Of a stretch of DNA of 64,000 nucleotides, positions 63,009-64,000 are shown in pieces; position 1 is the first letter of the stretch, and every line of letters starts with the position of its first letter. The translations under genes were made by a program, and so were the position numbers. A model generated the notes under the pieces. It was not told the origin of the DNA. It saw only the letters and a program-made list of their open reading frames with translations, and did no database searches. Source of the DNA: Bacteroidota bacterium (GTDB lineage Bacteria > Bacteroidota > Bacteroidia > Sphingobacteriales > Sphingobacteriaceae); the NCBI GenBank assembly GCA_013288235.1, contig JABDCF010000006.1, positions 1 to 64,000 of the forward strand, written 5' to 3'.

Positions 63009-63122
63009 TTTTGATTTCGGAAGTCGGAATTTCGATTTCGGAATTAGTATGCCGTAAAAACTTTAAATTAATCGTTTTCTCTTTTTTTAAATCCGAAATC
63101 CAACGTCCCAAATCCGAAATAG
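63009..63122. repeat. Inverted repeat of ATTTCGGAA/TCCGAAAT type
   Basis: TTTTGATTTCGGAAGTCGGA on the left and CCAAATCCGAAAT on the right with a second inner pair form an inverted repeat spanning most of the gap between tRNA-Lys and the ABC-F gene. Same words as at 37740. Confidence 0.6.
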
Positions 63123-63129
63123 CGCAGGC

Positions 63130-64000
63130 CTACGCCAGGGAATACATTTCCTCCCTTTGCTTCTGCACTACATCGCTGTTGATATACTCATCATAGGTCA
63201 TCAGCTTATCGATAGTACCGCCGGGCGTAATTTCGATAATGCGGTTGGCTACGGTTTGTACCAGCTCATGGTCACGCGAAGTGAACAGGATAGTGCCACG
63301 GAAATCTTTCATGCCGTTGTTAAGGGCGGTGATGGATTCCAGGTCGAGGTGGTTGGTTGGCTCATCAAACATCAGCAGGTTAGCCGATTGCAACATCATG
63401 CGGCTGAACATGCAGCGCATTTTTTCGCCACCCGATAGTACATTGCTTTTCTTTAGCACCTCCTCGCCGCTGAACAGCATCCTGCCCAAAAAGCCGCGGA
63501 TAAACTGGTCGTCTTTGTCGCCGGTGGAGTATTCGCGCAGCCAGTCGATCAGGTTGTCATCTTTACCTTTAAAATATTCAGAGTTATCAATAGGTATATC
63601 GGCAGGGTTTATTGTTACGCCCCATTTAAATTCGCCTTTGTAATCTGTATCACGGCCTGTCAATATGTTGTAAAATGCCGTTGTAGCTAAGCTGTTTTGC
63701 GACAATACGGCAATTTTATCACCCTTATTCACCATCAGGCGCACATTGGCAAATAAAAGCTCCCCGTTTAATTTCTTGCTTAAATTTTCAATCTGCAATA
63801 CCTGGTCGCCGGCTTCACGGCCCTGGTTATTGAAAATAATGCCGGGATATTTACGGTTTGATGGTTGTATCTCGTCAATATTGATCTTATCCAGCGCTTT
63901 CTTCCGGCTGGTGGCCTGTTTTGATTTGGAAGCATTGGCGCTAAAACGACGGATAAATTCCTGTAACTCTTTTACGCGGTCTTCGGTCTTTTTATTCTGA
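63130..64000 (-). CDS. ABC-F family ATPase, C-terminal part
   Basis: The frame is open to the window edge; about 290 residues of the C-terminal half are seen. The first ~70 residues are the linker (ELQEFIRRFSANASKSKQAT, KKALDKINIDEIQPSNRKYP). The second nucleotide-binding domain has LSGGEKMRCMFSRMML (signature) and LLMFDEPTNHLDLESI (Walker B), but its Walker A reads AVLSQNSLATTAF without the GKS/T lysine. Such a degenerate site appears in the YkpA/YbiT-like branch of ABC-F proteins, as far as I remember. These proteins act on the ribosome. The TTG at 63798 is not the start. Confidence 0.92.
   Translation of the reverse strand, partial: QNKKTEDRVKELQEFIRRFSANASKSKQATSRKKALDKINIDEIQPSNRKYPGIIFNNQGREAGDQVLQIENLSKKLNGELLFANVRLMVNKGDKIAVLSQNSLATTAFYNILTGRDTDYKGEFKWGVTINPADIPIDNSEYFKGKDDNLIDWLREYSTGDKDDQFIRGFLGRMLFSGEEVLKKSNVLSGGEKMRCMFSRMMLQSANLLMFDEPTNHLDLESITALNNGMKDFRGTILFTSRDHELVQTVANRIIEITPGGTIDKLMTYDEYINSDVVQKQREEMYSLA

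Noticed and set aside
63646-63760. Pseudogene status of the ABC-F gene because of its degenerate Walker A
   Set aside because: Signature, Walker B and frame are intact, and this variant second site is, as far as I recall, seen in a whole ABC-F branch.

Overview
The window looks like a chromosomal segment of a soil- or plant-associated Bacteroidota, most likely Sphingobacteriaceae (Mucilaginibacter/Pedobacter-like). The evidence is a SusC/SusD pair, Bacteroidota-type promoters (TTTG, about 18 nt, TAnnTTTG), starts without Shine-Dalgarno sequences, many lipoproteins, LytS/LytTR signalling, and moderate GC with A/T-rich intergenic stretches full of short dispersed inverted repeats. The genus is inferred from gene style only.

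Layout. (1) 1-9687, plus strand: a polysaccharide utilisation locus with a 5'-truncated SusC, SusD, a GH97 alpha-glucosidase, a GH87-type beta-helix enzyme with a CBM-like N-terminus, and a GH71/99-like lipoprotein. The three enzyme types together point to alpha-1,3-glucan, for example from fungal walls. (2) 9688-11241: a self-regulated MarR-GNAT fusion and a second GNAT. (3) 11291-23982, minus strand: a Wzx/Wzy-type exopolysaccharide operon, from a lone receiver and a pseudo-receiver/sugar-transferase fusion through a half-size TolC-like protein, Wzc, a 44-residue membrane protein, Wzy, acyltransferase and Wzx to four glycosyltransferases. (4) 24272-35951, minus strand: a compact NRPS/PKS cluster. 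A 2199-residue protein (A-PCP-KS-AT-ACP-aminotransferase) hands over to a 1411-residue NRPS (C-A-PCP-TE), with an Sfp-type activating enzyme downstream. The architecture predicts an aminoacyl starter extended with malonate, aminated at the beta carbon, joined to a second amino acid and released.

(5) 36258-41712: a TPR protein, secreted proteins of unknown function, and a lipoprotein with a JAMM-like metal-binding motif followed by one intact and two decayed copies of a small secreted protein. (6) 41845-48064, minus strand: a dedicated type II fatty-acid-synthase-like cassette (ketoreductase, hot-dog dehydratase-like protein, ACP, ketosynthase, enoyl-reductase-like protein, AcpS-like PPTase, alpha/beta hydrolase, acyltransferase). 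It is interrupted by six 50-bp tandem repeats that each carry a small hairpin. I cannot name its product.

(7) 48307-57226: a YCII/DGPF protein with an ECF sigma factor of the TPR-tailed type, a TetX-like flavin monooxygenase, an isochorismatase-like hydrolase with an MFS exporter and Crp-type regulator, a CE15 glucuronoyl esterase, the tail of a lost glycosidase, a DUF4242 protein and an NlpC/P60 lipoprotein. (8) 57381-60844: a LytS/LytTR pair, a small secreted protein and two membrane proteins. (9) 60811-62972: three copies of the tRNA-Lys 3' end/terminator sequence bracket an antitoxin plus broken PIN toxin and a lone HNH-nuclease gene, which looks like accessory DNA gathered at a tRNA. (10) 63130-64000: the 3' part of an ABC-F ATPase gene.

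All calls rest on reading motifs and gene context; no database search was run. The least understood candidates are the FAS-like cassette with its repeat array, the NRPS/PKS pair with a triplicated N-terminal motif, and the tRNA-Lys modules.
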